Shown: positions 37,657 to 50,438, counted from the stretch's first letter. The stretch: 64,000 nucleotides of DNA from Solanum dulcamara (GCF_947179165.1 NC_077238.1:77777757-77841756); one strand, 5' to 3'. Notes: a model not told the origin generated them from the sequence alone. Translations and numbers: made by a program.

Positions 37657-39813
37657 TGTAACAACCCCTAAAATGTTGTATGTCGGTATTTCAATTCTCG
37701 ACGAAAATAATATAGCCTATGTATTTTGGGCATAACTTTTCATAGGTTGGTCCAAATTAGGTGATTCAAATTTCTGGGTAATCACAACATCCTTACCTAC
37801 AACTTTCATGAAGAACATAACTTCAAATTCGGAGTATAAGTAGGTCAAATAAATTAATCTTTGCAAGATATAGTGCTGTAACGGAATTGAGTGTTGATAG
37901 AAGAAAATTCATATCTCACTGTAGGTTGCTCCAAATTGGTTGATTCTTGAATGATATAAAACTAGACTTCCATATCTACAATTCTTATGAAGACACCAAA
38001 TCCTAATAAAGAATTTATCTTATTCAAACGCAGCTTCGAAAACGAGTATTCTGTTAAAAAGAACTCATCTTACCTACCATGGAAACATATAGATGCATTT
38101 GACATCATGCATGACATAAATTCTCCTCCATTTAACATCATCCATGACATCAATATATTCCATTAAATTTTTAGATTTTTCTTTATAATTATTTTATTTA
38201 TTGTTAGGTCCCTCTTTTCCACCTATAAATACCCACCTTATTTCCTCATTTTATTCATCAAGCTTTCTTAAGCATTTCTTCTCTCTATATACTTCTTCTC
38301 AAATATAGTTTTAGTTTTAGTAGTATAAAAATACTACTCCGGTGATTCTTATACTCCGGGTAGTACACAAAACGCTCCGGCGAGAAGAAAAGGCTAGGGG
38401 TCCAAGAGTGTTCCAATTCGGAGTAAACCTTCGGATTTAAGGTATGTAAGGCTTTCATAGCATCGGATTGAGTTCGTCCATGCGCCCAATATTTAAATTC
38501 ATTATAATCGAGTTATAGTTGAGTTTTATCCAAATCTTGAATTCTAAATAAATTAATTCTTCTTCTATTGAGTTAGATATATCTATGCATTAATATTATT
38601 ATTATTGTTATCTCTCATATTATTGGAATTATTGTTCATGGCTACTTTCCCATGAATCCTAATTGATTTGATGTTCATGAATATTTTTACACATGTTTTG
38701 AGTAAAGATGTTGGCTTTTTATTATTTTTATTGATAAAAAGAGAGTTATATGAATTAATACTATATATGTATTTTATTGAGTTTTGAAAGAGCAAAAGAG
38801 TTGAATTTGAATGAATTTGAGAAAATGATATTTTGAGCAAGATGTTTTGATGAGATGTAAATGATGTTTTTGGAAGTATAATGATTGATGAACATGAAAT
38901 GAGATGAGTTTGATGATTTAAATTAAAGTCCAATGAGACTAGATGATGAGTTTAATATGAACACATATTTTGGGAGTAGTATTGAGCACCGAGTTGGGTA
39001 AGAGTTTAATTGACTCAAACCCCAGAACTACGTAGCCAGCGTAGGATGGAGGCTATGCCTCTTAAGTTCCAAAAAGAGGACTTTGATGAATGGATCCAAG
39101 ATGGTGATGTCCTTTACCCTGGCAAGGTATTGGATGGATGTGGCAACGACATCGCTTCGTTGTATCATCGCTAGCTCATAAGTGATGGTTGTCGGTTAGA
39201 GAAACTCCCAACTGAGTAAGCATTGCTTATTACTATTATTTTTATTATTATATTTTAAACTTGCATTACATATTCATGTTGAGATGATGTTGAGTTCTGA
39301 GCTGAGTTTTATTGAGAGGAGTTTCTTGATATCTGTCCTTACCTTCCTGCCATTTTACATACTCGTACATTCCATGTACTAACGTCATTCGACCTACATC
39401 GTTTTATGATGCAGATACAGGTGTTAGAGATCCTCAACAGACGCATCGTTGAAGATCATTTCTTTTCAGCTATTTGGTGAGTCCTTCTTGTATTCGAAGG
39501 AACTCCTTATCCTTTTATTATTGTTGAGTGTGATGTTTCTTTTGAGGTAGCCATGGACATGTCATTGGCACCATCTAAGAGTATTAGAGGCTTCATAGAT
39601 AGAGTCTGATGATGTAATCAGAGTAGTTCTCCTTAGAAACTACTTCTTATAAAAAAATTATCTATTTTTCCTTTGATTATGACTAGCCCACATTAGTATT
39701 CTTAAGTCTTCCGCTGATGAATAAATAAGAAATGAGACCAAGTGGTTCTCTCGGAAGCCAGAAATGGTTTTTGAGTGTCGGCCACGCCTAGGGTACCCTC
39801 TCGGGGCGTGACA
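37657..39813 (+). mobile_element. Solo LTR of a Ty3/Gypsy element (copy B)
   Basis: Starts TGTAACAACCCC and ends CTCGGGGCGTGACA, flanked by the 5-bp duplication ATATA (37652-37656 and 39814-39818). It has no internal region. It shares ordered blocks with copy A (11330-13575), such as the CCATTTTACATACTCGTAC segment and the end, but the two are clearly diverged. Confidence 0.88.
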
Positions 39814-40756
39814 ATATATTTGTAGTGCACGTATTCTTATAAGTTATAATGTTATTCATATTGTATCTGAAATAAAAAAAATCCACAAATTTTGTATATG
39901 AGACTTTAATAACGCTAACTATATGTCAGAGTTTAATAATGCCAACCAAACACAACATTACATTGGTAACATTTTCTTTTTGTACGACGACCGGCCAAAT
40001 AATTCAAAATTTTATGCTAATAAGGATTATTTTTTCTGTAGCGGCATTATATTAGTATTAATTAATATAGGTTGTATCTTTGAGGTTTCAACTTTTAATT
40101 TTAATTAATTATCAAACAAAGCTGCATGTTTTGTTATTTTGCCTATTGTTTTTAATTACCTATGTATGCCAGAATGTTTAGCCGACATGATCAATTTTCA
40201 TATTTTTTTTTAAAAAAATAATAATCTTTATGACTTGGACCACATGCTTAATTATTTATTTTATATTTTCATGGTCCAAAAAGAATTTCCATTATACTGG
40301 ACTATATTTATATACACTAATAATATAAATTTTCTTATGAGATTAGCGTAACTTAATTTTTTTTAGTTGAATAATCTCGTGACTCTTATAGCTATTTACA
40401 AATTGAATTTAAAAAGGGATATTTTCAAATATCTTAAATGTAAAAATGAATATGTCTATGTGTAAAAGTAAAAATCTCTTTATTAATTCATTATCAATTT
40501 TACCATGTATAAATTTACTTTATTGAATTTCTATTTAAGATATATAATATGAGACTTACATATTGTGAAAAAAGTATCTGCAATATTTGAATTTGTAATA
40601 AGGTGATAACTTGTCGAAACAGTATACTGTAGTTTGACTAACCCTTTTCTTTCTATTGGATTGGGTTGATCCAAAAGTACATTAAGAATGAATAGAATCA
40701 TCGGAGAGTTATCTTTGTCCAAGTGTGAATTGGCGACGACTGATTTTGAAGACGGC

Positions 40757-40880
40757 AATAACAACAACATACTCTGTAGGATTTCATAAGTGGGGTGTGG
40801 AGAGGGTAGAATGTACACAGACCTTATCACTACTTCATAGAGATAGATAGGTTGTTTCCGAAAGACCCTCGGCTCAAAAG
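40757..40880 (-). repeat. TS-like SINE/RTE 3' end fragment
   Basis: The minus strand reads GAGCCGAGGGTC, then a CCTCTCC-type block, then a short GTTGTT tail, the same order as 60223-60540. No clear duplication found. Confidence 0.7.
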
Positions 40881-40929
40881 ACACATTCTCAGGTATAAGT
40901 AAAAATAAATAAGTAAATAAATACATAAG

Positions 40930-40930
<1 letters not shown>

Positions 40931-40986
<56 letters not shown>
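40931..40986. repeat. (TA)n microsatellite
   Basis: About 28 uninterrupted TA units just beyond the SINE fragment. Confidence 0.95.
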
Positions 40987-40989
<3 letters not shown>

Positions 40990-42245
40990 AGAGATAGAGA
41001 GAGCATATTGAAAAAAAAACGATGCAAATTTTACAAGACAAGGACAATAACGATAAAAATGAAATATGGTAATCAAAACAAAATAAAATACCGCAACTCT
41101 AATGGTATGCCTAGACCTACGATTACCCTAAATCAACAAATGGCAAAATACCTTTCTTCCTCTACTAACCTTTTACCCTAATTCACGACTAATTTTAAAA
41201 ATAAAACATAAATATATTTTCGCTATTTTATGTTCTTAGCAAAATCAAGATTAGTGATAAAATCAACCAAGTTTCCATTGTGGTTAACATTTGCATAGTC
41301 TCGATGGATCCATAGTGAACGGCTACGTATAATCCAAAACACATATTGAATGAAGAATTGACTAAATCGATAAAATATTCAGAAGAAGAATAAAAGATAT
41401 TTGGGGGGGATATAATTTAAAAACCAGCCGCAAAGTATTGCTTTCTGTAGAAATATCAACTGCAATTATTCTGTTAATTAATTAGTAGAATTCAAACTTG
41501 ATCAATTTATTAATAAATAATATCAGACTTTTTCATAAATGCAGATTTCGCAATGGACCATTACTCATGTCCCATCATTCTAGGAGGAAAAGAGAGGAGT
41601 TAATAATAATAAATTAGTTATACAAGCAAAGTCTGATTTTGTCACAAAATTGAGCCCATTTTTACTTTATTCTTCATTGGATAATCAATAGTTAGATTGA
41701 ATTCACATTATATAAGATTATAAAATTAAAAAAAGTTTTTAGTCAAAATTTTTCTTCATACTCAGTATTATATTTGAACTGAAACTGTTAATTAAAGGTG
41801 GAATCATGCAAATCCACAAGTAAACTTTTTGTGGAATTTTGAGAATAGTATTTTTGATATATACACACTATATTAATGGGACTTTGGATACACACACATC
41901 CACATATATACACACTCATTAATGGGATATAAATAGTTTAGAAAATATACTTTTTAGTGTGAATTCGGACATAGAATTTATTAATAAGAATCTTCGGTTT
42001 TTCATGAGCTTGGTGAAACATGTTAGTAGTCAATATAATTAATAATTTAAAATATTTTTAAAAAAACTATAGTCGAAAATATTTTTAAAAACTATAGTCG
42101 AAATTTTTTAAATAGTAATACCTTAACATAAGATGGAAGGAAATGAGTGAATAGTGAATACCGTAAACATTAAAATTATATTGAATTTAAATTCGTAAAT
42201 TAATTTGGACTATATTAAATTCAAGAAAATAATTCAAACGATGTG

Positions 42246-42480
42246 GCAAACCAAGTCAAATTAAATGAGCCACTAAAATTACACCACGTGTCAAAGTTAT
42301 ATAGCAATTCAAGTCAAATTAAATGAGCCATTAGAATCATGACATGTGCCAAAATTATGTGGCAATTCAAGTCTAATTAAATAAGCCACTAAAATCATGC
42401 TACATGTCAAAGTTATGTGGTAATCTAAGTCAAATTAAATGAGCCACTAGAATAATGCCACGTGTATATGTGACATGTTC
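42246..42480 (+). repeat. Four 58-bp tandem repeats upstream of a TATA box
   Basis: Units start at about 42246, 42304, 42362 and 42420, each with CAAGTCAAATTAAATGAGCC or a close variant. They are followed by ACTATAAATAGGGGTCC (about 42570). Tandem repeats before a TATA box and a leader suggest the U3 part of an LTR. Confidence 0.75.
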
Positions 42481-43180
42481 TGACCAATCAAATTAAAGCT
42501 CTTCACCAAAGAAATCTGATTGGTCAGTTCAAACCAACCAATCAAATCACACCCTCTACCATTTCCTACAACTATAAATAGGGGTCCTCATTATTCTCAG
42601 AGGGGGAGTTTTCAAGAACAAAAAGCAAGAAGAGAGCTCGTGGATCAAAGGCCACAAATTTTTCTACAGAGCTATAAAGTTCAAGTAATCAAATTCAAGC
42701 TTAAGTTCAAGATCAAGTTACTTGTTCATATTTATTATTCGTCATAACCATACAAGTGTTCGTGACGAATAATTCAAATCCAAACTTGAAGACGAAGATT
42801 CAAGATCAATCTATTCAAGCCCTTGACTCTAAATCAAATTCAAGTTCAACATATTCCATATTATTTGAAAAATCAGAAGATTATCATAGAGATTGTAACA
42901 CGCACTACATTTTGAAATCAAATATTATTCTTTGTTACTTCAATTTTCCGGTCTTGATTATTTATTTTTCTTGGCTCAAAAGTTTGTTGTTTACAAATAC
43001 AACCTTTTACAATTTGTATAAAAGAAAATAACTCTAAAAATATTATCTCATGTATATTTTTTATTAAATCTTTTTATGTTTTAAAAAGACATAAATTAAA
43101 AAAAAAATTGTAATCGGTTTCAAAACCCTATTAAAAGTTGTGGTACACTAATAAATATCTCTTCATCGATCCTTAATTAA
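42481..43180 (+). mobile_element. LTR-like promoter and leader, possible solo or truncated LTR
   Basis: After the TATA box come a purine-rich leader and an 11-bp perfect inverted repeat, ATTATTCGTCA (42734-42744) with TGACGAATAAT (42763-42773). No gag or pol lies beyond. I could not define TG...CA ends or a duplication, so LTR status is inferred. Small plus ORFs (42520-43031) are not supported as genes. Confidence 0.4.
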
Positions 43181-44394
43181 TAAAAAAAAAACTCAAATTC
43201 AAACTCACAATCGAAGATGCTTTAAGTATTAAATAATTTAACAACAAATCATGATTTACTAGATTAAATTCAAGTTAATCGAATATCAAATACCAAGCGA
43301 AAGAAAAATGTTCACGAGGGGATAGTTGAAAGGAATTGGTAGGCATCAAACTCAAGAAAATTAGTCAAAAGTCAAAATGTAAGACTCATAATAATTAAAT
43401 AAATATAGATCATCGTCATCTTCAAAAGTTGAATGTTGAAAATGATTCTGCGCTGTCTGATGCAATGACTTTTCTTCTACTATATTTAATTTTTATTTTT
43501 TGGTAGTATTTTAATTACTTGCTTTGTCTGAAAACATTTTTTAAAAATTAGTTTTAAATGAACTGTACGTGCTTCTGTTTATTATACCTGACTTGAATAT
43601 GCATTTTTTAAAATTATTATAAATAAATAATTATTAACGTATTTTCTACTTTCACCAAATCATTATTTTGGAATAAAATGGTGCTAAAAGAAGAATATTC
43701 TTGGGTCCACTCATAATTCATGCATAAAAAAAACGTATTCTATTGAGTTGATTCCATCTGCTTGACTTTGTTCACATGTACATTGTATCAAGGTGGCACA
43801 ACTGTTCCTTCCTCAGAATATTAATAAATAAATAATAATAATAATTTAATTATTAATATATTATTAAATTAAGATTCTTCTATTTTCTAAGTATGTATCT
43901 AAATGTGCATAATTTATCATTAGTTAAATTTTTTGAAAGTTATTTTCTAGCTATGTTTTAATTTAGCAGTTGTCCGACATGATGATTGATGGTAATTGTA
44001 AATCATGACTATAATAAGAGTTGTGTGATATCGATATGATAACTTATGAATATGGTTAGTAGTAGAGATAGGTAATGGTTGTCATCGTACGATGAAAGTT
44101 AATCATGGAGGTTTTTGTTAGATGGCGGAGGTGATTGGTGGTGAAGATGGCTGGTTTATGTAATTGATGATACATAGAAGTATTGGTGATGACTAGTTGG
44201 AGGTGGTTAGTGGTGTTAGTATGTAGTTGTTCTATGCGCAATAATTTGATTTTCAAAAGCTTAGGTAATTTTTTTTAAAAAAACATTGTAGTTCAATTAG
44301 TTGATTATCTAAATTTTCACGTTCTCAAATAATAATAACAAAAAATACGATGCAATTCCATTATTTATTGGTTGCATATAATTGACCATATGCT
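43181..44394. other. AT-rich intergenic stretch
   Basis: No gene. 43970-44225 is rich in GGT/GAT-type words, like an old degenerate minisatellite. Confidence 0.55.
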
Positions 44395-44636
44395 ATTGTT
44401 AGGGGCGGACCCACGTGGTATCTATAAGATAAATTTTTTAATTTATGAGTATATATTTAACATTGAACCCCTTGAACATAAGCCAAGGGACTAGCTTAGT
44501 GGCAAAGGAGGTTCAATATTTTGTCTTATCTTGTCTCAGCTCGCGAGTTTAAATCCGAATAAACATATTTTTTTTTCCTGATTTTAGGTAATAAAATGTT
44601 GAACCCCCTTCATAAAATTCCTGGTTCCGCCACTGA
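44395..44636. mobile_element. hAT-like MITE with tRNA-like boxes
   Basis: Left end AGGGGCGGACCC and inverted right end AGTGGCGGAACC form TIRs; ATTGTT occurs on both flanks. Inside are TAGCTTAGTGGCAAAGG (A-box-like) and GAGTTTAAATCC (B-box-like). Confidence 0.6.
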
Positions 44637-45800
44637 TTGTTGTTTATTAAATGTGTGGAATTCCAAAGGGAGACAATGTCAATATCATTAAGATTCAAGT
44701 TTGCTGAAATTACCAAAGGAATTTTTGAGCTAACTCCACTCCTTCACACCCATTCCCACATAGAAAAAACTCATATAGTTTGCCTTGCAAAATGACAAAA
44801 GAACCTTTTAGTAATTGGCAAGTAGTGTGGTTTATTTAACCATTAAAATTTTTAAATTAGATGATCACATACTTCTAACATGATACTAGAGTTTTTGAGA
44901 TTGAATCTCACCGTTATTCATTATCAAAAAGATTTTTTACGAGTTTAAACCATGAAAAATAATTAGATGCGCTCGTGGGTGAGGGTGGGGGTGCGACGGG
45001 TGTTGAAAAAAATATAATTAAATAAAATTCTGAAAAGAAAAAATATAGAGAGGGCCGTGGCACGTAATCAGACGTTGGCCCTTAAAAAAAGATTTCTTAT
45101 CGTGAAGAAGTCTCACATGGTGGTTAATGGAATGAATGATTTTCTTATATAATCTTGGATAATTCTTCCCTCATGATGAGCTAGTCTTTTTTTCTTGATA
45201 ACTAATATGCAATATTTGTATTCGTCAAGTCACTATTGTTAATTAAGACCTAATATTCTTAATTATTTTTTGCTTGAGATAAACATCAACCAACTTCTTA
45301 CTTAAGCATGATGTGATGTTTTGAAGATAAATAAAGTAATGACAATAGATAGTTGTCTAATTGTGTCATAAACTGTGTTTAACACGCATCCATTAACCTT
45401 ATTGTTAATCAAGATATAGTTTAATAAGAAATATATAAAGACACCATTAGACTACATGCATTGATCATATGACATGTATAATACATAACATATTATTATT
45501 GCATGTGCGAACAAAGTCAACATAGTTAGATTTTACAAAAAAATAATAGAAGTTGTATATATAAAGTGTATATATATGTATATTTTTAATGTAGTGAGAT
45601 TTTTCGAAGAAAGTTATATCCAAAACAGATTATATTATATCATGTATGTTGAGTATTTATGGGCCCAATTACTATCGATTTTGAACTAATGATTGAGCGA
45701 GATGAATATGAAAATAATACAGTGGGCCCAATGCTTCTTTTGCATGTCTATAGGTCAGTTTATTATCTTTGGAGACACATACAAACAAAAAAAGAAAAAA
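44637..45800. other. AT-rich intergenic stretch
   Basis: No gene or recognised element. GGGCCCAAT occurs twice (about 45661 and 45723). Confidence 0.5.
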
Positions 45801-46185
45801 TTACCCTTTTACACATATTCTAATGTCATATTTACTTGTATTTTTTATTATACCAAAAAATATCCAAAATCCCTATTTTTCCTTTAACTCTCTCTCCCTC
45901 ACTGATACATCACTCTTCCTCCCTAAATCCTCACATAAATTCGCTCTTATTCATCAATTTTGAGATTTTGAATTTCTGAGTACATCTGTTACTCAATTTC
46001 AAGGTTTTAACTAAGGTATATTTAAGTTTTTCCTTATCTGAAATCTCACTTCATCCTCATTCAATCTGATTTATCCTAAAATTTGTATCGTTTGATTTCT
46101 ACTGTAAATCTTTGAAAAATCTTCTAAAATTGGTATCCTTTGCTTTCTTCTGTAAATCTTTGTGTTTTTTTAACTCATATCTTCA

Positions 46186-46428
46186 ATGATATATATGGAA
46201 TCCGTTCATGGTCTCACACAGTTGAATAAAAATCAAGGAATTCTTGTTTTACCTGGTTCTGATTTATCTTGGGAAGGTTACGACGAGATTACATCCAAAC
46301 ATCGTAACGATCCAGCAGTGATGGATAAGCTACGTGAGAAATTGAAGTCGAAAGCTCCAGTTCAACATGCACCCAAAGAACTAGACAACAAGAATGAAGG
46401 GGTTACAACATTCCCTAATCTCCCAAAG
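46186..46428 (+). pseudogene. Possible captured exon of unknown function
   Basis: An open frame of 81 codons begins ATGATATATATGG and ends at a good splice donor, CCAAAG|GTATGG. The protein has balanced, soluble-looking composition, including LSWEGYDEITSKHRNDP and MDKLREKLKSKAPVQ. After the donor the frame runs into tandem repeats. A second coding-like stretch at about 46804-46863 (NEVRHQEDPVPPLEGID then stop) might be a later exon, but no clean acceptor precedes it. I do not recognise the family. A gene fragment trapped in a transposon is more likely than a working gene. Confidence 0.35.
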
Positions 46429-46478
46429 GTATGGGTTCAATTAAGTTTTTTTAATACTGTTTTTATGAAGGTTTTTTT

Positions 46479-46800
46479 GATTCTGATACATATTGTTTAT
46501 GTATCAGATTCTCATGTATCAAGCGTTAACGTTTCTGATATATAGTATTTTTTTAAAATGTCATTTTATCTAGAGATTTACTACTTCTGATACATCGTGT
46601 TTAAGTATCAGTTTCTATTGTATCAAATTTTAATGATTCTGATACATCTACATTTATGAATCAGATTATAATTTATGAAGCCTTACTGCTTCTGATACAT
46701 CTTCTGTATGTATCAGATTCTCATGTATCAAATATTTTAATGCGTCTGATATATCGTATTTATGTATCAAGTTCAAGTTGTATTTAATCATTTTTCATGT
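46479..46800 (+). repeat. Six degenerate 55-bp repeats with CTGATACAT/ATGTATCAG pairs
   Basis: Units at about 46480, 46534, 46591, 46643, 46690 and 46746 begin (T)TCTGATA(C/T)AT; most continue to ATGTATCA, so each can fold on itself. Confidence 0.75.
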
Positions 46801-46871
46801 CAATGCACGGAATGAAGTACGTCATCAAGAAGATCCCGTCCCACCCCTTGAAGGAATTGATTAATCAACAA

Positions 46872-47270
46872 CCTGCAGGAAATAAACTTCACATATATGT
46901 ATTAGAACTTATGTATCAACTGTAGAACTGATGTATCATAACTGATGTATCAGTATTTAATTAGCACATGTTATACCTAACTGATGAGTCAAGCCCGCAG
47001 GAAATAAATTTCACATATATGTATCAGAACGTATGTATCAACTACAGAATTGATGTATCAATATTTAATTAGCACAGGTTATACCTAACTGATGTATCAA
47101 AAAACTGCAGGAAATACACTTCAAACATATGTTTCACAACTGATGTATCAACTATAGATCTGATGTATCAGAATTGATGTATTAGTATTTAATTAGCACA
47201 TTTTATACATAACTGATGTATCAAAAACCTGCAGGAAATAAACTTCACACATATGTCATCGACAACTATT
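46872..47270 (+). repeat. Three and a part repeats of about 120 bp
   Basis: Each unit begins CTGCAGGAAAT or a variant (46872, 46994, 47105, 47228) and contains several TGATGTATCA words and TATTTAATTAGCACA. Confidence 0.85.
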
Positions 47271-49425
47271 TCATCACTTTTGTATTGTTCATAACTAACA
47301 TCGGATTGCCAAATTCCAGAATATCTCAGTAGTATCGGAATATTCATATCGATTAATTGATGAAACTCGAAGTTTGGTTTGAATTGATGCTCTATTTTTT
47401 TCCTTGGAGACGATGCTCTATTTTTTAGCTTGAAACTTTATGTACATAACTGTTGCCTTTTTTAACCAATTAATCCCATTAATGTTACATTCCGTATTTT
47501 TGCATTTTGGATTATTCGTAAGCTAACGATTATAAATTCAAGGGCTTTTAATTTTGAATTTTTAAAAGGACATGATTTGTTGTAGATGCCAAGTTATATG
47601 AATAAATTATGTGTAGTAAAATACATCTCAAGAAGGACCCTTAAGCCGAATCAAAATAGAAGCCATCAAATATGTTTTTCTTAAAGTTACGTTTCGGGTA
47701 AGCTGACTTCGGGAGGCCATAACCTCTTTATAATTTGAGAATTTGGGAAAACTCTCAACATGAAAGTTGTAGATAATTGAAATATCTTTCCAACCATAGG
47801 TCGTGGGACGAAATGTGATATCGGAGTAATAAGATATAGACGTTTTAAATCTGACAGGCCAAACTAAATAGTGAATTCGGCCCAACCCAATTCTAATTCG
47901 GGTCAGGCCCAATACCCACAAAATTAAATCTGATTTTTTGTAACTATTCCTTCATACAAAGATCAACATAATTCTGGAAATTTCCAAAGAGAGAGAGAAA
48001 GGGAGTTCTTGAGAAAAATCCCAAATCCGACCAAAATTAAGTCCCGAAATCCGAAGCTCATGAAGAGAAAATTGTTGTACGTCGTGTTGGCTTCAATTTG
48101 AGCTAGAAATCAACCAATAAGGAGAAGATTTTATGTGGTGCTGCAAATTCAAGGTAATATTAAAGTCTCCTTTTCATTGTTAACAAGTTTAGTTAGAGTT
48201 TTAACGGATTAGAACGGAGAAAATAGTGTTATAAACTAGTTTGGTGATTTGTTGAGATTTATGGGTTAAAGGGTTGTTTTAGGTAGATTAAATGGATGAA
48301 ATTAGGTTAGTGATGATGTATAATAATGGTTGATATTGTTTTGATGTTGTTGATGAGTTGTTGTTCTTGAATTTGGAGGAAAAAGGTGTATGAAGATTTT
48401 GAATGTTCAAACCCGTTTTTGGAATTGAGTAGCTGGTAGTAATTCTGGAATATCTCATTGTGTAGATCTTCGAATTTAGATATTAAACATGTTTTGGAAA
48501 GCTAATACACGTACCTACAACTCTTATGTTTATGTCTTAGTCTATATCTGCTGTTATGATGTCGAAAACTGAGCATGAATCTTAAGACAAATTCTGTCCA
48601 GATTCTGGATTGAAAATTCCTTCATGTATAGCTGTTCGTATTTTGATGATATCTCTTTGTAGAAAATGAATTTTGAGTTGATTTCTTTTGCATTGGAAAC
48701 TTAAGACATAGATCTAAATGTTTCATGAAGGTTATAAAGTCCAGTTTTGCCGTTTTCATTTTCAAATTTTAGATACAACGTGAGGTACTTGACTTTCCGA
48801 ATTTACTGCTTTGGTAACATGAATAATAAATCTTATTTTGTGTCAATATTTTGGATTGTTGATGTTGGTTGATGATTATATGGCTGGTTTAAAAGTGGGA
48901 AAAGTGAGTGGTATAGGGGAGGTGCTGTCCAATTTTTTTTAGAAATAACCTACTAACGATAGACTACGTTTTATTCTTGTCCATAGCTTAATCATAGTGC
49001 TTAACGTTTTAATATAGGTTGAGACAATATTGGACAACGTATACGTATAAACGCTAAAGGTATGTAAAGTTAACATTTTCTTCTTTTGGCATGATCCATA
49101 TGAAACGAACGAATGACGTATGCTTAAATTCCAAAGAAACTCTTATTCGTAGATATACTCGGATGGCTACCGTTCTTGATTTTCAAAATTTATATTGTTA
49201 TGTCTTGACTCATGTGTATAATTCCAGCCATCCTAGTTGGTATAACTCATGTTGTGGTATAATTCATATTTTAGTATAATCCATAATTAGTGTGATTTAT
49301 AATGACTATTGTCTTGGTTTTCAAATGATGGTCTGTTTTGCTTATTCTATTAAGTCTCCGATAATGATTAAATTTCACAAGGTTGCTAATGATATCTTAT
49401 TCGTGCATGCTGTTATGGTATTATT

Positions 49426-49711
49426 CACCGAGTCCTACGATAGGCCGGGTATGTTATCATGTATGAATTCCACTACATTATTCACCGAGTCCCTTACTAG
49501 AGGGCCGGGTACGTGATATGATAATATGATATTATAATGATATGACGATATGATTATGGCACCGAGTCCCATAATGGGCCGGGTACGGTATCAGTGTACA
49601 CTACTCTATTCACCGAGTTCCTTGCTAGAGGGCCGGGTATGGTATATATATACATATGACGATATATTGATATAATTGTGATACCGAGTCCCATAACGGG
49701 CCAGGTACGAT
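49426..49711 (+). repeat. Five spaced hairpin motifs in the 5' LTR
   Basis: CACCGAGTCC...GGGCCGGGTA recurs at about 49426, 49483, 49560, 49611 and 49682 with AT-rich spacers. The middles pair, e.g. CCCAT-A-ATGGG or CCCT...AGGG. Repeated in LTR 2 at 57516-57801. Confidence 0.85.
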
Positions 49712-49915
49712 ATATGATGATGATATGCATGTCTTTATTTTATAACACAGGTACAGTGATTTATTGATTATGACACTTGACTCCTGAATCTTTATTTCAG
49801 ATGTGATCTCCTTTACGATATTTTATGCTTTATATACTCGGTACATATTTCGTACTGACCCCCTTCTTCGGGGGGCTGCGTTTCGTGCCCGCAGGTACAG
49901 ATACTTATTTTGGAG

Positions 49916-49922
49916 AGCCGCC
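49916..49922 (+). promoter_or_regulatory. GCC-box core in the 5' LTR
   Basis: AGCCGCC is the core recognised by ERF proteins of the group encoded in this window. The copy in LTR 2 is at 58006-58012. Binding is inferred only. Confidence 0.6.
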
Positions 49923-50381
49923 ACCTTAGGATTCTACTCAACGGGTTGAAGTGCTCCATTGTCTCGGAGCCTAAACTTTTGGTACTAATCCTTATAATGT
50001 ATATATTTGTGTATTTTGGGGGTACGGCGGGGCCCTGTCTCGTCATATGCTATTGTTAATCCTCTTAGAGGTCTGTAGACACATGAGTGGGTTGTATGTA
50101 GATATTGTCTGATGTACTAGTATGGCATATGTTTTTGGACATTTACATTCGGAGTGAAAGCCTTGTCGGCTTACGTATTATGTTATCTTATTTTTGACAA
50201 TTAAGACTCCCCAAGAAATAGCTAATTTTGGTATATATATAAGTGACAGTTTGAGACAACGTGCTACCCATATAAATTCTATATCGTGTTTAATTGTCGA
50301 TTGACAAAAGATAATATGTGTGTATACGAGTGTCCAATTCGGACACTAGTCACGGCCTACGGGGCTAGGTCGTGACAAAAG

Positions 50382-50393
50382 TGGTATCAGAGC
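50382..50393 (+). promoter_or_regulatory. Primer-binding site (tRNA-iMet) of element 2
   Basis: TGGTATCAGAGC four bases after the 5' LTR, matching the 3' end of initiator methionine tRNA. Confidence 0.96.
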
Positions 50394-50422
50394 AGTTCAT
50401 CCTCGGAATGTCTACAGACCGT

Positions 50423-50438
50423 GTCTAGTAGAGTCTTG
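50423..50438 (+). promoter_or_regulatory. Conserved leader word of element 2
   Basis: GTCTAGTAGAGTCTTG, identical to 27072-27087 (minus) in element 1, about 30 bp after the primer site in both. Confidence 0.7.

Larger units (their letters stand above)
39814..42245. other. AT-rich intergenic stretch
   Basis: It holds the SINE fragment 40757-40880 and a (TA)n tract 40931-40986. The 181-codon minus ORF at 40531-41076 is produced by the TA repeat and is not a gene. Confidence 0.6.
47483..50377 (+). repeat. 5' LTR of retrotransposon 2
   Basis: Starts TGTTACATTCC, ends GGTCGTGACA. It contains a fivefold CACCGAGTCC...GGCCGGGTA motif (49426-49711), a GCC-box core (49916-49922) and a TATA-like TATATATATAAG (about 50232-50243). 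ORFs inside are chance. Confidence 0.96.

Noticed and set aside
40531..41076. 181-codon minus ORF with a Tyr-Ile repeat
   Set aside because: It is the translation of the (TA)n tract plus a SINE fragment.
47628..47921. 97-codon minus ORF, repeated exactly at 55718-56011
   Set aside because: Antisense inside the LTR; its presence twice only reflects LTR identity.
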